From: an uncultured Oscillospiraceae bacterium
GTDB taxonomy: Bacteria > Bacillota > Clostridia > Oscillospirales > Oscillospiraceae
Assembly (NCBI GenBank): GCA_944385405.1
Contig: CALWXB010000005.1
Location: 20,288 to 84,287 of the forward strand
Length of the DNA: 64,000 nt
Reading direction: 5' to 3'
Part shown: positions 8,116-17,386 of the stretch, piece after piece
Numbering within the stretch: position 1 is the first letter of the stretch
Layout of the letters: every line of letters begins with the position of its first letter
Translations under genes and position numbers: made by a program
The notes under the pieces: generated by a model
What the model saw: the letters and a program-made list of their open reading frames with translations, nothing else
Database searches by the model: none
Told to the model about the DNA's origin: nothing

Positions 8116-9141
8116 TCAGCTGATGAACATTGCGTCCCCGAAGCTGAAGAAACGGTATCGCTGCCACACGGCCTCCTTGTAAGCCGCCAGCACATGCTCC
8201 CGCCCCGCAAAGGCGGATACCAGCATAATGAGGGTGCTCTCCGGCAGGTGGAAGTTGGTGATGAGCGCATCCATCACCTTGAAGCGGTAGCCGGGATAGA
8301 TATAGATATCCGTCCACCCGGCGCTGGCTTTCATGGTGCCGTCCTCCGCCGCCCAGCTCTCCAGTGTGCGGCAGGAGGTGGTGCCCACACAGATGACCCG
8401 CCCGCCCCGCTGCCGGGTACGGTTGATGAGATCTGCCGTCTCCTGGGAGATGACGCAGTATTCGCTGTGCATCTCGTGCTCTGTGATCTCCTCCTCCTTC
8501 ACGGGCCGGAAGGTCCCCAGGCCCACATGGAGGGTCACATAGCCGATCTCCACGCCCATGGCGGCGATCTTGTCCAGCAGCTCCTTTGTAAAATGGAGCC
8601 CCGCCGTAGGAGCGGCGGCACTGCCCAGATTTTTGGAATACACGGTCTGATACCGCTCCCGGTCCTGCAGCTCCTCCTTGATGTAGGGCGGCAGGGGCAT
8701 CTTCCCCAGACGCTCCAGCACCTCCAGGAAGATCCCCTCGTATTCAAAGCGCACCAGACGGTTTCCGCCCTCCAGCTCTGCTGTCACCTGGGCAGTGAGC
8801 TGACCGTCGCCAAATGTGAGCCGGGTGCCCGGCTTCATCTTCCGTCCCGGCCGCACCAGACACTCCCAGGTCTGCTCTCCCCGATCGATGAGCAGCAGCA
8901 CCTCACAGGCGCCGCCGCCGGGCAGCCGCTGGCCCAGCAGGCGGGCAGGCAGCACCCTGGAATCATTCAAAATCAGGCAATCGCCCGGGCGCAGAAAATC
9001 CGGCAGTTCGTAAAAATGATGATGCCCCACTTGGCCGCTAGCCCGATCCAGGGTCATGAGACGGGACGCATCCCGCCTCTGGATAGGCGTCTGGGCAATA
9101 AGTTCCTGGGGAAGTTCATAAAAGAAATCACTTGTTTTCAT
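8116..9141 (-). CDS. queA: S-adenosylmethionine:tRNA ribosyltransferase-isomerase QueA
   Basis: 341 aa. It transfers the ribosyl part of SAM to preQ1-tRNA to give epoxyqueuosine. The family signatures are the start [35 protein letters not shown] and [10 protein letters not shown]. The start is preceded by GTGAGGACC. It sits 13 nt after the SpoIID-like gene, so it may share that promoter. Confidence 0.97.
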   Translation of the reverse strand: MKTSDFFYELPQELIAQTPIQRRDASRLMTLDRASGQVGHHHFYELPDFLRPGDCLILNDSRVLPARLLGQRLPGGGACEVLLLIDRGEQTWECLVRPGRKMKPGTRLTFGDGQLTAQVTAELEGGNRLVRFEYEGIFLEVLERLGKMPLPPYIKEELQDRERYQTVYSKNLGSAAAPTAGLHFTKELLDKIAAMGVEIGYVTLHVGLGTFRPVKEEEITEHEMHSEYCVISQETADLINRTRQRGGRVICVGTTSCRTLESWAAEDGTMKASAGWTDIYIYPGYRFKVMDALITNFHLPESTLIMLVSAFAGREHVLAAYKEAVWQRYRFFSFGDAMFIS

Positions 9142-9154
9142 GCTGTCGCGGTCC

Positions 9155-10810
9155 TCACTCGATGGTTACACCTGTAAAATAAAATGTCAGAATGTCTCTG
9201 TAATTGTATCTTTGCTCTGCCATAGCTTTGGCGCCGTACTGGCTCATTCCCACATTGTGCCCGTTTCCGGTCCCGGAAATGACGAAATCCGAAGCAGCGG
9301 TGGTACCGGAGGCGCCGACACTGCTGCTGAGCGTGGAAGTTCCGGAGGAGGTAATCACGGAGACTGTGCTCCGGTCCAGCGTAGCCAACTGCCCGCTGCC
9401 GGTGATCACAGAGGCTCCCTCCAGCGAATCCAGACGTTGGCCGTCCCCTGCGATAAAGCCGCTGCCGGCCCCGCCGGTACCTCCGTTGATGGTAAAGCGC
9501 ATGCTGCGGACATTTTTCCCGTAAGTGGTACTGTAAAAGGCCATGCGGCAGGTCTCGCCCTTCACCGTGAGGGTGTGTCCGGAGCTGTCCTCAAAGGTCA
9601 CCTTATAGACGTTGCCCAACGGCGTATAAGCCGAAACATAGGCATTGGTCACATTCCCAATGTCATAGCCGCTCTTTTGCAGTACCCATGTCAATTCGTC
9701 CCGGGTATAGGTCACGGTATAGTGATAGTCCGGTATGGAGGTCTGGGCTTCATAGGGATCGCTCTTGCCGCGGAGATAGGGCACCTCCCCGCCCCAGACA
9801 TTGGCGGCATCCTCAGTGGCTCCGCCGTTCGAGGAGTGATACACGGTCTCCGCCAGCTGTCCGTCGTAGTAGACGCACTGTCCCGCTGTATTGTCCACCG
9901 CCGCGTCGCTTCGGCTGGAAGAGGTGTTGACACCGTTGTAGACCTGGCAGTCGGTGGTATTGCACACATCAAAGCCATAGGAGGACAAATGCTTGGTGGT
10001 GCGGCAGGCATATGTACGGGCACAGACCGCCTGGGCCTCCAGCGCCGCCAGCGGCCAGTCGCCGTTCATCTCATGAGGGATGACGCCCTTGACATAATCC
10101 TCCAGATCCACCACGTTGATAACGTTCAGGTCGCCGCCAGTGATCCGGGCATACTCAAAGCCGCCCCGGTAGCGGTAACCCTTGAACCAGGTGATCGGCT
10201 CATCTCCCCAGCCGTCCGGCTGGACACCCAGGTCCGTGATGCCCTGGTCATCGAACTCAAAGAGCACTTCTGTGGTACGGGTGACCGTCACCAGGACCCC
10301 GGTGTCAGAGGAGCACACCACATCACCGGAAATGCCCAGCGTATCCAGCATCTCCTGTGCCTCCCGGCGGGATGCGCAGGCCCCTGTGCGCACCACATAT
10401 TCTCCGGAGATCCAGGCAGGCCAGCCATCCACTTCGTTTGCCGCATCCAACGCTTCGTCAAAGGAGGAGAACCCATCCAGCTGCACATGCCAGGGCCCCA
10501 GATACCGATAGGTGCTGGAAGGCATGTTCCTGGTATAGGTACCGCTTTCGTTCATATAAATATCACCGGCGGCAGTCATGGAGATGGTGGTCTCTTCCGT
10601 CCATCCCAGCTCCTGAAACCGGCGCCTGTCATCAAAATAGCCGAAGGCATATCCTTCGCCCTCCGCATTCTCCAGATTTGCTGAAAACAGAGCGCCGGAG
10701 CCATACCGCAGACCCACTTTTACCGTGTCGTTCACGACAGCAGAAGCGGAAACCGCCGTACATACGAAAAATGTCACAACGAACATCGTGGTGAGAAGCA
10801 GTTTTTTCAT
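9155..10810 (-). CDS. Exported SpoIID/LytB-domain protein
   Basis: 551 aa. A signal peptide ([24 protein letters not shown]) is followed by a divergent N-terminal part with SPOR-like features (~100-200), then the SpoIID/LytB domain: [30 protein letters not shown], and the closing [19 protein letters not shown]. SpoIID proteins are lytic transglycosylases of cell-wall glycan. It is about 200 aa longer than true SpoIID and lacks that gene's usual neighbours, so it is probably a paralogue. A longer frame upstream exists but GGGAGG before ATG 10810 and the signal peptide settle the start. Its promoter is at 10916-10944. Confidence 0.88.
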   Translation of the reverse strand: MKKLLLTTMFVVTFFVCTAVSASAVVNDTVKVGLRYGSGALFSANLENAEGEGYAFGYFDDRRRFQELGWTEETTISMTAAGDIYMNESGTYTRNMPSSTYRYLGPWHVQLDGFSSFDEALDAANEVDGWPAWISGEYVVRTGACASRREAQEMLDTLGISGDVVCSSDTGVLVTVTRTTEVLFEFDDQGITDLGVQPDGWGDEPITWFKGYRYRGGFEYARITGGDLNVINVVDLEDYVKGVIPHEMNGDWPLAALEAQAVCARTYACRTTKHLSSYGFDVCNTTDCQVYNGVNTSSSRSDAAVDNTAGQCVYYDGQLAETVYHSSNGGATEDAANVWGGEVPYLRGKSDPYEAQTSIPDYHYTVTYTRDELTWVLQKSGYDIGNVTNAYVSAYTPLGNVYKVTFEDSSGHTLTVKGETCRMAFYSTTYGKNVRSMRFTINGGTGGAGSGFIAGDGQRLDSLEGASVITGSGQLATLDRSTVSVITSSGTSTLSSSVGASGTTAASDFVISGTGNGHNVGMSQYGAKAMAEQRYNYRDILTFYFTGVTIE

Positions 10811-10832
10811 GGAACCTCCCAATGGCACAGCC

Positions 10833-10861
10833 TTGACGGAGACGGAAAAGTATGCTAACAT
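10833..10861 (+). promoter_or_regulatory. Candidate promoter of asd
   Basis: TTGACG, 17-nt spacer, TAACAT on the plus strand, about 137 nt upstream of asd. The -10 lies inside a nested inverted repeat. Confidence 0.5.
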
Positions 10862-10880
10862 ACATACAAATGTCCGTCTC
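10839..10880. repeat. Nested inverted repeat in the spoIID-like/asd divergent region
   Basis: An outer pair GAGACGGA (10839-10846) and TCCGTCTC (10873-10880) encloses an inner pair GTATG (10850-10854) and CATAC (10859-10863). It covers the asd -10 and the 5' leader of the spoIID-like gene, so it could be an operator or an RNA hairpin. Confidence 0.55.
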
Positions 10881-10915
10881 ACAGATACACAAATACCCAG
10901 AACCCAATATCGTGT

Positions 10916-10944
10916 ATTATAATACAAAAGAGCGGCACATTCAA
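10916..10944 (-). promoter_or_regulatory. Candidate promoter of the SpoIID-like gene
   Basis: TTGAAT, 17-nt spacer, TATAAT on the minus strand. The -10 lies within the perfect 12-bp palindrome GTATTATAATAC (10914-10925). The leader would be about 100 nt. Confidence 0.55.
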
Positions 10945-10997
10945 CCAAAAATCCGCGGCAGGCCCACCCGGACCCGCCGCCGCAGGAGGAAGATTGT

Positions 10998-12089
10998 ATG
11001 AAAGAGTACAAGGTGGGCGTCATCGGCTGCACGGGCATGGTGGGACAGCGGTTCATTACCCTGATGGAGAACCACCCCTGGTTCCGCCTTACCGCTGTGG
11101 CCGCCAGCGCCCGCAGTGCCGGCAAAACCTATGCCCAGGCCGTGGAGGGCCGCTGGGCCCTGGACATCCCCATGCCGCAGGAAGCCGCCGGGCTGACGGT
11201 CCTGGACGCCGAGGCCGATGCGGAAATGCTGGCGGGAATGGTGGATTTCTGCTTCTGCGCCGTGGACATGAAGAAAGAGGAGATCCGGGCCCTGGAGGAA
11301 AAATACGCCAAGCTGGAGTGCCCCATCGTCTCCAACAACTCCGCTCACCGCTGGACGGATGACGTGCCCATGGTGGTGCCGGAGATCAATGCCGATCACA
11401 TCCAGATCATCGAGGCCCAGCGTAAGCGTCTAGGCACCAAGCGGGGCTTCATCGCCGTCAAGAGCAACTGCTCTCTCCAGAGCTATGTCCCTGCCCTGCA
11501 TCCCCTGAAGAAATACGGTCTGGAACGAGCCCTGGTGTGTACCTATCAGGCCATTTCCGGTGCCGGCAAGACCTTTGCCCGCTGGCCGGAGATGGTGGAT
11601 AACTGCATCCCCTACATCGGCGGCGAGGAGGAAAAGAGCGAGCAGGAACCGTTGAAGCTCTGGGGCCATATCGAAGACGGGAAGATCGTCAAGGCCCAGG
11701 GTCCCTCCATCACGGCCCAGTGCTTCCGGGTGGCCTGCCAGGACGGTCACATGGCCGCTGTGTTCATGAAGTTCGCCGACGGCAAGGCTCCCTCCATGGA
11801 GCAGATCAAGGCCGACTGGGCCACCTTCCGCGGACCTGCCCAGGAACTGGATCTTCCCTCCGCCCCCAAGCAGTTCCTCCACTATTTTGAGGAGGAGAAT
11901 CGTCCCCAGACCCGGCTGGACCGGAATCTGGAGCACGGCATGGCGGTATCCATCGGCCGCCTGCGGCCGGATACCCAGTATGATTACAAATTCGTCTGCC
12001 GCTCGCACAGCACCCTGCGGGCTGCCCCCGGCGGGGCCGTGCGGCTGGCCGAGCTGCTGTGTGCCAAGGGCTACATCGAGGCACGGTAA
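10998..12089 (+). CDS. asd: Aspartate-semialdehyde dehydrogenase
   Basis: 363 aa. NADPH-dependent reduction of aspartyl phosphate, the entry to lysine, threonine, methionine and diaminopimelate. The Rossmann start is VGVIGCTGMVGQRF. The catalytic cysteine is near residue 158 in VKSNCSLQS and the active-site histidine follows in the C-terminal half. The length and motif fit the longer fungal/archaeal-like class found in Clostridia. GGAGGAAG precedes the ATG. It ends in its own terminator before dapA, the next enzyme of the pathway. Confidence 0.95.
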   Translation: MKEYKVGVIGCTGMVGQRFITLMENHPWFRLTAVAASARSAGKTYAQAVEGRWALDIPMPQEAAGLTVLDAEADAEMLAGMVDFCFCAVDMKKEEIRALEEKYAKLECPIVSNNSAHRWTDDVPMVVPEINADHIQIIEAQRKRLGTKRGFIAVKSNCSLQSYVPALHPLKKYGLERALVCTYQAISGAGKTFARWPEMVDNCIPYIGGEEEKSEQEPLKLWGHIEDGKIVKAQGPSITAQCFRVACQDGHMAAVFMKFADGKAPSMEQIKADWATFRGPAQELDLPSAPKQFLHYFEEENRPQTRLDRNLEHGMAVSIGRLRPDTQYDYKFVCRSHSTLRAAPGGAVRLAELLCAKGYIEAR

Positions 12090-12110
12090 TCTGATTATAT
12101 GGCCACAAAA

Positions 12111-12150
12111 GAAAGCAGATACCCTGTGATTCAGGGTATCTGCTTCTTTT
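12111..12150 (+). terminator. Terminator between asd and dapA
   Basis: Stem GAAGCAGATACCCTG paired with its complement around TGATT, followed by TTTT, 20 nt after asd. It separates asd from dapA or acts as a partial attenuator, since no clear promoter for dapA is visible after it. Confidence 0.88.
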
Positions 12151-12177
12151 CATTTTTCATTTGAAGGAGGAGTATAT

Positions 12178-13068
12178 GTGAAGCTTCCGATCTTTACAGG
12201 CTCTGGTGTGGCAATTGTGACGCCGTTTTCCAATGGGACCGTGGACCTGGAGGCCATGGGACGGCTGCTGGACTTTCAGTTGGGCAACAGCACCGACGCC
12301 GTCATCGTCTGCGGCACCACCGGCGAAGCCTCCGCCATGACCTACCGGGAGCGGATGCGGGCCATCGAATTCTGCGCGGAGCATGTGGACGGCCGGGTCC
12401 CGGTCATCGCCGGATCAGGGTCCAACTCCACGGAGAACGCCATTGCCCTCAGCCGGGACGCAGAGCGTGCCGGCGCCGACGCGCTGCTGACCGTGACGCC
12501 TTACTACAATAAGGCCACCCAGGAAGGGCTGGTGCGGCACTTTACCGCCCTGGCCGACGCCGTGTCCTCCCCCATCATCCTCTACAACGTCCCTTCCCGC
12601 ACCGGCGTCTCCATCGCGCCGGAAACCTACGCCCGCCTGTCCGCCCACCCAAACATCCACGGCGTCAAGGAGGCATCCGGCAGTCTGGGCGCTGTCCAGC
12701 GCACCCGGGCACTGTGCCCGGAGGACTTTTACATCTGGTCCGGCAATGACGACGAGACGGTGCCCATCTGCGCACTGGGCGGCAAGGGCGTCATCTCCGT
12801 GGCGGCCAATCTGATCCCCGCTCAGATGCACCAGATGGTGTCGCTGTGCCTTGCCAACGATTTCGCCGCCGCCGGAGCGATGCAGATTCGACTCAAGGAC
12901 CTCATTGACACCCTGTTCTGCGAGGTAAACCCCATCCCGGTGAAAACCGCGCTGAACCTCATGGGCTGGCAGGCAGGGCCGCTGCGTCTGCCACTGTGCG
13001 AACCCAGCGAAGCGAACCTCCGGCGCATTCGGGATGCCCTGGTGCGGTACAGCCTGCTGGAGCAGTGA
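12178..13068 (+). CDS. dapA: 4-hydroxy-tetrahydrodipicolinate synthase
   Basis: 296-aa TIM-barrel aldolase. It condenses pyruvate with aspartate semialdehyde, the product of asd next door. The Schiff-base lysine is K164 in HGVKEASG, and Y136 (YNVPSRTG), GTTGE and TPYYNK are in place. The start is GTG 12178 after GAAGGAGG; the overlapping ATG is followed at once by a stop. Since dipicolinic acid is also made from this branch, the gene serves both wall and spore. Confidence 0.97.
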   Translation: MKLPIFTGSGVAIVTPFSNGTVDLEAMGRLLDFQLGNSTDAVIVCGTTGEASAMTYRERMRAIEFCAEHVDGRVPVIAGSGSNSTENAIALSRDAERAGADALLTVTPYYNKATQEGLVRHFTALADAVSSPIILYNVPSRTGVSIAPETYARLSAHPNIHGVKEASGSLGAVQRTRALCPEDFYIWSGNDDETVPICALGGKGVISVAANLIPAQMHQMVSLCLANDFAAAGAMQIRLKDLIDTLFCEVNPIPVKTALNLMGWQAGPLRLPLCEPSEANLRRIRDALVRYSLLEQ

Positions 13069-13172
13069 GGACCAGCCGTGCCTAACCAACCGGAGATACC
13101 TCACCTCCTCCCATAGGGGCGGCATAGAGGAGCGCCCCCCCGAAGGTCCAACTCCTTTACACTACGCTTTTC

Positions 13173-14014
13173 TCAATCCGTCAAAGCCGCCTCCGCCGCC
13201 CGGACTCGCTGGTACCAAGTGCCCGGGGTGTCGTAAAGCGTACCGGAGAGGTCGTCGCCCCGGAAATCCGCCCCGCTGCCGCCGGAGGCGTACACGCCGC
13301 CCTCCGTGGAAAGGAGCAGGGTGGCAGTATCCAGATAGCCGTGGACCTCCTCCAGAAAAGCGGCGATGGTGTCCGCGTCAAAGGAGTCGTGGCTGGGCGA
13401 ACCAAAGTTGACATCGAACTGCACACTTCCCTGCCGGAGAAGGGTCAGGCCCCCGCCCTCCAGGCTGAAAAACTCATAGGCATACCCAGCGCCGCCCTGG
13501 TACATGGCGGGATCATAGGTCAGCAGGCAGTCCGCGCCATCCACAGTGCAGGCGAAGAAGCTTCGCCAGCCTGCGTGAGACAGTCCCGCCGTGGCGGACC
13601 ACAGCGCCTCTCCGCCATCGGTCACCCGCAGCTCGTACCAGGCGGGAGGCGCCCCCGCCTCCGGGTCCAGCACCGTCACCACCTCCACGGTCTCCGACGC
13701 GCCGTCCCAGTCAAAGTCGTAGCTGCCCCGCAGGACCTCTGTGGTCTGCTCCAGAGCGGAGCCGGTGAGGGCACCATTTTCATCCGGCCAGAGAGAACAG
13801 CGGTAGGTATGCTGCTCCGCGCCGTCTCCGCCCGGAACCGTCCGTCGGGCGAAAGGACCTCCCCCTCCACCTGCGCCACTGGAAGCGTATCCAGATAAGC
13901 CTGGTACGCAGCCTCCTCCGCCTGCTGCGCAGCTTCGAACCGTCCGTTGACGGTGACCACCGCCGCCGCGGCAGCCAGCAGCAGTGTCACGCCCAAGATC
14001 CGCCGTTTGTCCAT
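13173..14014 (-). pseudogene. Frameshifted exported protein of unknown function
   Basis: The first ~65 codons (from ATG 14014) read a signal-anchor (MDKRRILGVTLLLAAAAAVV) and LPVAQVEGEVLSPDGRFRAE. The sensible protein then continues in another frame with EQHTYRCSLWPDENGAL and runs to the stop at 13173. Between 13815 and 13840 one base appears to be missing (or two added). Both halves look like real coding sequence: acidic, no stops, alanine-rich start joined to an aromatic outside domain. I see no slippery heptamer for programmed shifting. It is therefore a broken gene or a sequencing error. The Shine-Dalgarno is part of the ABC-F gene's terminator hairpin. Function not recognised. Confidence 0.7.
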
Positions 14015-14058
14015 AAAAGACCGCCCCCACACTGAAGATAGTTTCAGTGTAGGGGCGG
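14015..14058 (-). terminator. ABC-F gene terminator overlapping the next start signal
   Basis: Perfect 16-bp stem (arms 14043-14058 and 14021-14036, one G-U) with a 6-nt loop, then TCTTTT, directly followed by ATG 14014. The only Shine-Dalgarno-like sequence for that ATG (GGGGGCGG) is the 3' arm itself. Confidence 0.85.
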
Positions 14059-14093
14059 GATATCATTATGTCAACTACAAACCGGTTACAGCG

Positions 14094-15719
14094 TCACCCG
14101 TTCAGCCGGGCGAGCATCTCCTCCCGCTGACCGGCGATATACTCGTCATAGGTGCACATCTTGTCGATGAGACGGCCGTCGGTGAACTCCATGATGCGGT
14201 TGGCGATGGTCTGGACAAACTCATGGTCGTGGCTGGCAAAGAGCACCACGCCTTTGAAGTCGATGAGGCCGTTGTTGACGGCGGTGATGGACTCCAGATC
14301 CAGGTGGTTGGTGGGCTGGTCCAGCACCAGGACATTGGAGCCGAAGAGCATCATCCGGGAGAGCATGCACCGCACCTTCTCGCCGCCGGAGAGGACCTTC
14401 ACAGGCTTGAACACGTCGTCGCCGGAGAAGAGCATCCGGCCCAGGAAGGAACGCTTGAAGGACTCGGTGTTCTCGTCGGCGGTGTTGCCGGTGTACTGGC
14501 CCAGCCAGTCCACCAGGTTCAGATCGCAGTCGTTGAAGAAGGCAGAGTTGTCCAGGGGGAAATAGCTGGTGGTGATGGTAGTGCCCCACTTGTAGGTACC
14601 CCCATCCGGCTCCATCTCTCCCATGATGATCTTGAAGAGGGTAGTCTTGGCGATCTCGTCCTCCCCCACAAAGGCGATCTTGTCCCCCTTGTTCACCCTA
14701 AAGGACACATTGTCCAGCACTTTGCGGCCATCCACGGTCTTGGAAAGGCCCTCCACGGCCAGGATCTCCTTGCCGGGCTCCCGCTCCATGGTAAAGCCCA
14801 CAAAGGGATAGCGCCGGGAGGAGGCGGGCATCTCCTCCACCGTCAGCTTGTCCAGGAGCTTGCGGCGGGCGGTGGCCTGCTTGGACTTGGACTTGTTGGC
14901 GGAGAAGCGGGCGATGAAGGCCTGCAGTTCCTTGATCTTCTCTTCGTTCTTCCGGTTCTGGTCCCGGATCATCCGCTGGACCAGCTGGCTGGACTCATAC
15001 CAGAACTCGTAGTTGCCCACGTACATCTTGATCCCGCCGTAGTCCACGTCCACGATGCTGGTGCAGACGGTGTTGAGGAAGTGGCGGTCGTGGCTGACCA
15101 CGATGGTCAGCGCCTCGCAGTCCATCAGGAAGTCCTCCAGCCACTCGATGGCCTGGATGTCCAGATGGTTGGTGGGCTCGTCCAGGAGGATGATGTCCGG
15201 CTTTCCGAACAGTGCCTGGGCCAGCAGCACCTTCACCTTCTCCTTGGCGGTGAGGCTGGACATCTCGGAATAGAGGATGTCGTTGGAAAGGCCCAGGCCC
15301 TGGATCAGGCGGGAGACGTCGCTCTCAGCCTCCCAGCCGCCCATCTCGGCAAATTCCGCCTCCAGCTCGCTGGCCTTCACGCCGTCCTCATCGGTGAAGT
15401 CCTCCTTTTCGTAAAGGGCCTCCTTCTCCTTCATGACGTCGTAGAGGTGCTGATTGCCCATGATGACGGTATCCAGGACGGTGTAAGCGTCGTACTGGAA
15501 ATGGTCCTGCTTCAGGACGCTCATCCGTTCCTCCTTGGGGATGATGACCTCGCCGGTGGTAGGCTCCAGGTCCCCGGAGAGCACCCGGAGGAAGGTGGTC
15601 TTGCCCGCGCCGTTGGCGCCGATGATGCCGTAGCAGTTGCCGGGGGTAAATTTCAGATCCACATGCTTGAAGAGGGTCTGGCCGGAGAAGTTCACGCTGA
15701 CGTCGTTGACAGTGATCAT
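14094..15719 (-). CDS. ABC-F ATPase of the YbiT/YkpA type
   Basis: 541-aa soluble protein with two ABC domains and no membrane part. ABC-F proteins bind the ribosome E site and relieve stalled translation. The first domain has GANGAGKTT and LLDEPTNHLD, and the second LSGGEKVR and LDQPTNHLD. The inter-domain linker is rich in basic residues (SANKSKSKQATARRK). The second Walker A reads GEDEIAKTT instead of GxxGxGKS/T, a variant I believe is shared by the YkpA group. Overall similarity is closest to E. coli YbiT. ATG 15719 is chosen over a longer frame because of AAGAAGAGA and the family start MITVNDVSV. Confidence 0.93.
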   Translation of the reverse strand: MITVNDVSVNFSGQTLFKHVDLKFTPGNCYGIIGANGAGKTTFLRVLSGDLEPTTGEVIIPKEERMSVLKQDHFQYDAYTVLDTVIMGNQHLYDVMKEKEALYEKEDFTDEDGVKASELEAEFAEMGGWEAESDVSRLIQGLGLSNDILYSEMSSLTAKEKVKVLLAQALFGKPDIILLDEPTNHLDIQAIEWLEDFLMDCEALTIVVSHDRHFLNTVCTSIVDVDYGGIKMYVGNYEFWYESSQLVQRMIRDQNRKNEEKIKELQAFIARFSANKSKSKQATARRKLLDKLTVEEMPASSRRYPFVGFTMEREPGKEILAVEGLSKTVDGRKVLDNVSFRVNKGDKIAFVGEDEIAKTTLFKIIMGEMEPDGGTYKWGTTITTSYFPLDNSAFFNDCDLNLVDWLGQYTGNTADENTESFKRSFLGRMLFSGDDVFKPVKVLSGGEKVRCMLSRMMLFGSNVLVLDQPTNHLDLESITAVNNGLIDFKGVVLFASHDHEFVQTIANRIMEFTDGRLIDKMCTYDEYIAGQREEMLARLNG

Positions 15720-15763
15720 AGTCTCTTCTTGGTAATCCTTTCCTGTTTTCTGATAACGCACAG

Positions 15764-15792
15764 CAGGCGCGGCGCCTGAGGCGCCGCGTCTG
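15764..15792 (-). other. GC-rich stem-loop between tyrS and the ABC-F gene
   Basis: A 13-position stem with one mismatch around a 3-nt loop, 9 nt after the tyrS stop. No T-run follows, so it is not a standard intrinsic terminator; it may be a partial terminator or protect the tyrS mRNA 3' end. Confidence 0.6.
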
Positions 15793-15800
15793 CCGAACGG

Positions 15801-17033
15801 TTATTCTTCCAGCATGGCCTTGTGATAGACCTTCTTGCCCTTTTTGATGATGGCGCCCTCGCCGCAGCAGGCCTTGCAGCTGAACTTGGCCTCGATGTCG
15901 CCCACCTTCTGGCCGCAGACGCTGACGCCGCCCTGCTGCACCAGCCGCCGGGCCTCTCCCTTGGAGGCACACAGACCGCACTTGACCAGCAGCGTCAGGA
16001 TGTCGATCTCGCCCTCGGCGGAGAAGTCGTCCCGGCACAGCTTCGTGCAGGGCATGTTTGCGGAGTCGCCGCTGCCGCCGAAGAGAGCCCGGGCAGCCTC
16101 CTGGGCCTTGGCAGCTTCTTCCTCGCCGTGGACCAGCTTCGTCAGCTCAAAGGCCAGGATCTCCTTGGCAGTGTTGAGCTGGCTGCCCTCCCATTTGTCC
16201 ATCTCGTCGATCTGCTCCAGGGGCAGGAAGGTCAGCATGCGGATGCACTTGAGGACGTCGGCGTCCCCCACATTGCGCCAGTACTGATAGAAGTCGAATG
16301 GGCTGGTCTTGTTGGGGTCCAGCCACACCGCGCCGGAGGCGGTCTTGCCCATCTTCTTGCCCTCGGAGTTCAAAAGCAGCGTGATAGTCATGGCGTAGGC
16401 ATCCTTGCCCAGCTTGCGGCGGATCAGCTCCGTGCCGCCCAGCATGTTGGACCACTGGTCGTCGCCGCCGAACTGCATGTTGCAGCCCACGGTCTGGAAC
16501 ATGTGGTAGAAGTCGTAGGACTGCATGATCATATAGTTGAACTCCAGGAAGCTCAGGCCCTTCTCCATGCGCTGTTTGTAGCACTCGGCCCGCAGCATGT
16601 TGTTCACAGAGAAGCAGGCGCCCACCTCACGGAGGAGATCCACATAATTGAGCTTCAGCAGCCAGTCGGCGTTATTGAGCATCATGGCCTTGTCCTCACC
16701 GAACTCGATGAACCGCTCCATCTGCTTTTTGAAGCAGTCACAGTTGTGCTGGATGGTCTCGGGCGTCAGCATCTGGCGCATATCGGTACGGCCGGAGGGG
16801 TCGCCGATCATGCCGGTGCCGCCGCCGATGAGGGCGATGGGCCGGTTGCCGGCCATCTGCAGCCGCTTCATCAGGCACAGCGCCATGAAGTGGCCCACGT
16901 GGAGGGAGTCCGCTGTGGGATCGAAGCCGATATAAAACACGGCCTTGCCGTTGTTCACCAGCTCCCGGATCTCCTCTTCGTCGGTGACCTGGGCGATGAG
17001 GCCCCGGGCCTTGAGTTCTTCGTAGATCTGCAT
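15801..17033 (-). CDS. tyrS: Tyrosyl-tRNA synthetase
   Basis: 410 aa, class I synthetase. HIGH-type motif HVGHF in DSLHVGHFMAL, KMSKS-type motif KMGKT in EGKKMGKTASG, and a C-terminal S4-like RNA-binding domain (~345-410). ATG 17033 follows CAGGAGAG; the longer upstream frame runs through the T-box leader and is not coding. Expression is set by that leader. Confidence 0.97.
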   Translation of the reverse strand: MQIYEELKARGLIAQVTDEEEIRELVNNGKAVFYIGFDPTADSLHVGHFMALCLMKRLQMAGNRPIALIGGGTGMIGDPSGRTDMRQMLTPETIQHNCDCFKKQMERFIEFGEDKAMMLNNADWLLKLNYVDLLREVGACFSVNNMLRAECYKQRMEKGLSFLEFNYMIMQSYDFYHMFQTVGCNMQFGGDDQWSNMLGGTELIRRKLGKDAYAMTITLLLNSEGKKMGKTASGAVWLDPNKTSPFDFYQYWRNVGDADVLKCIRMLTFLPLEQIDEMDKWEGSQLNTAKEILAFELTKLVHGEEEAAKAQEAARALFGGSGDSANMPCTKLCRDDFSAEGEIDILTLLVKCGLCASKGEARRLVQQGGVSVCGQKVGDIEAKFSCKACCGEGAIIKKGKKVYHKAMLEE

Positions 17034-17078
17034 GTTCGTTCTCTCCTGTTCTTCAGATGAATTCAGTCGAAACGGGAT

Positions 17079-17351
17079 AAAAAACGCCCCCGTCCCGGCA
17101 GGGACAGAGGGCGAATCACTTCGCGGTACCACCTCTGGTTCACCGTCTCCTCGCGGAGAAGCGGCCTCGGGCCGTGCCATCACACGGCGGCGCGGTAACG
17201 GGCGCACCCGGAGCACGCCTACTGGGCCGCAGGGCCGTTGGGGTGCCAGCTCCAAGGGGTATTCGCCGCCGGGCCCTCTCCCCCTTCCACCAACCGGGGG
17301 TTCTCTTTGCAGCGCCGTGACGGGTACTCTTCCTCTTCCTCACTGTGTACG
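17079..17351 (-). promoter_or_regulatory. Tyrosine T-box riboswitch of tyrS
   Basis: Leader of ~270 nt between a consensus promoter and tyrS. The T-box sequence AGGTGGTACCGCG is at 17122-17134 (minus strand). Stem I shows the CGGTTGGTG apical element and a specifier UAC (Tyr) at 17259-17261 in GAATACCCC. The terminator is a GC stem from 17113 down to 17085 followed by six Ts (17079-17084). Uncharged tRNA-Tyr should stabilise the antiterminator and allow tyrS transcription. Confidence 0.93.
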
Positions 17352-17357
17352 GGTGGG

Positions 17358-17386
17358 ATTATATCGGATTCCGGGAGCGTTGTCAA
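17358..17386 (-). promoter_or_regulatory. Consensus promoter of the tyrS T-box leader
   Basis: TTGACA, 17-nt spacer, TATAAT: a perfect sigma-A promoter. Its -35 overlaps the stop codon of the 60-aa gene upstream. Confidence 0.93.

Noticed and set aside
10862-10997. Lysine riboswitch before asd
   Set aside because: The leader lacks the conserved lysine-aptamer core and is too short; only inverted repeats are seen.
13069-13172. Terminator or small gene after dapA
   Set aside because: Only a 6-bp GGGGCG/CGCCCC stem without a T-run, and no frame with a start signal.
13815-13840. Programmed ribosomal frameshift in the exported-protein gene
   Set aside because: No slippery heptamer or downstream pseudoknot is apparent; loss of a base is simpler.
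13947-15779. 610-codon plus-strand frame
   Set aside because: Antisense to the ABC-F gene with its ATPase motifs; His/Leu/Val-rich shadow.
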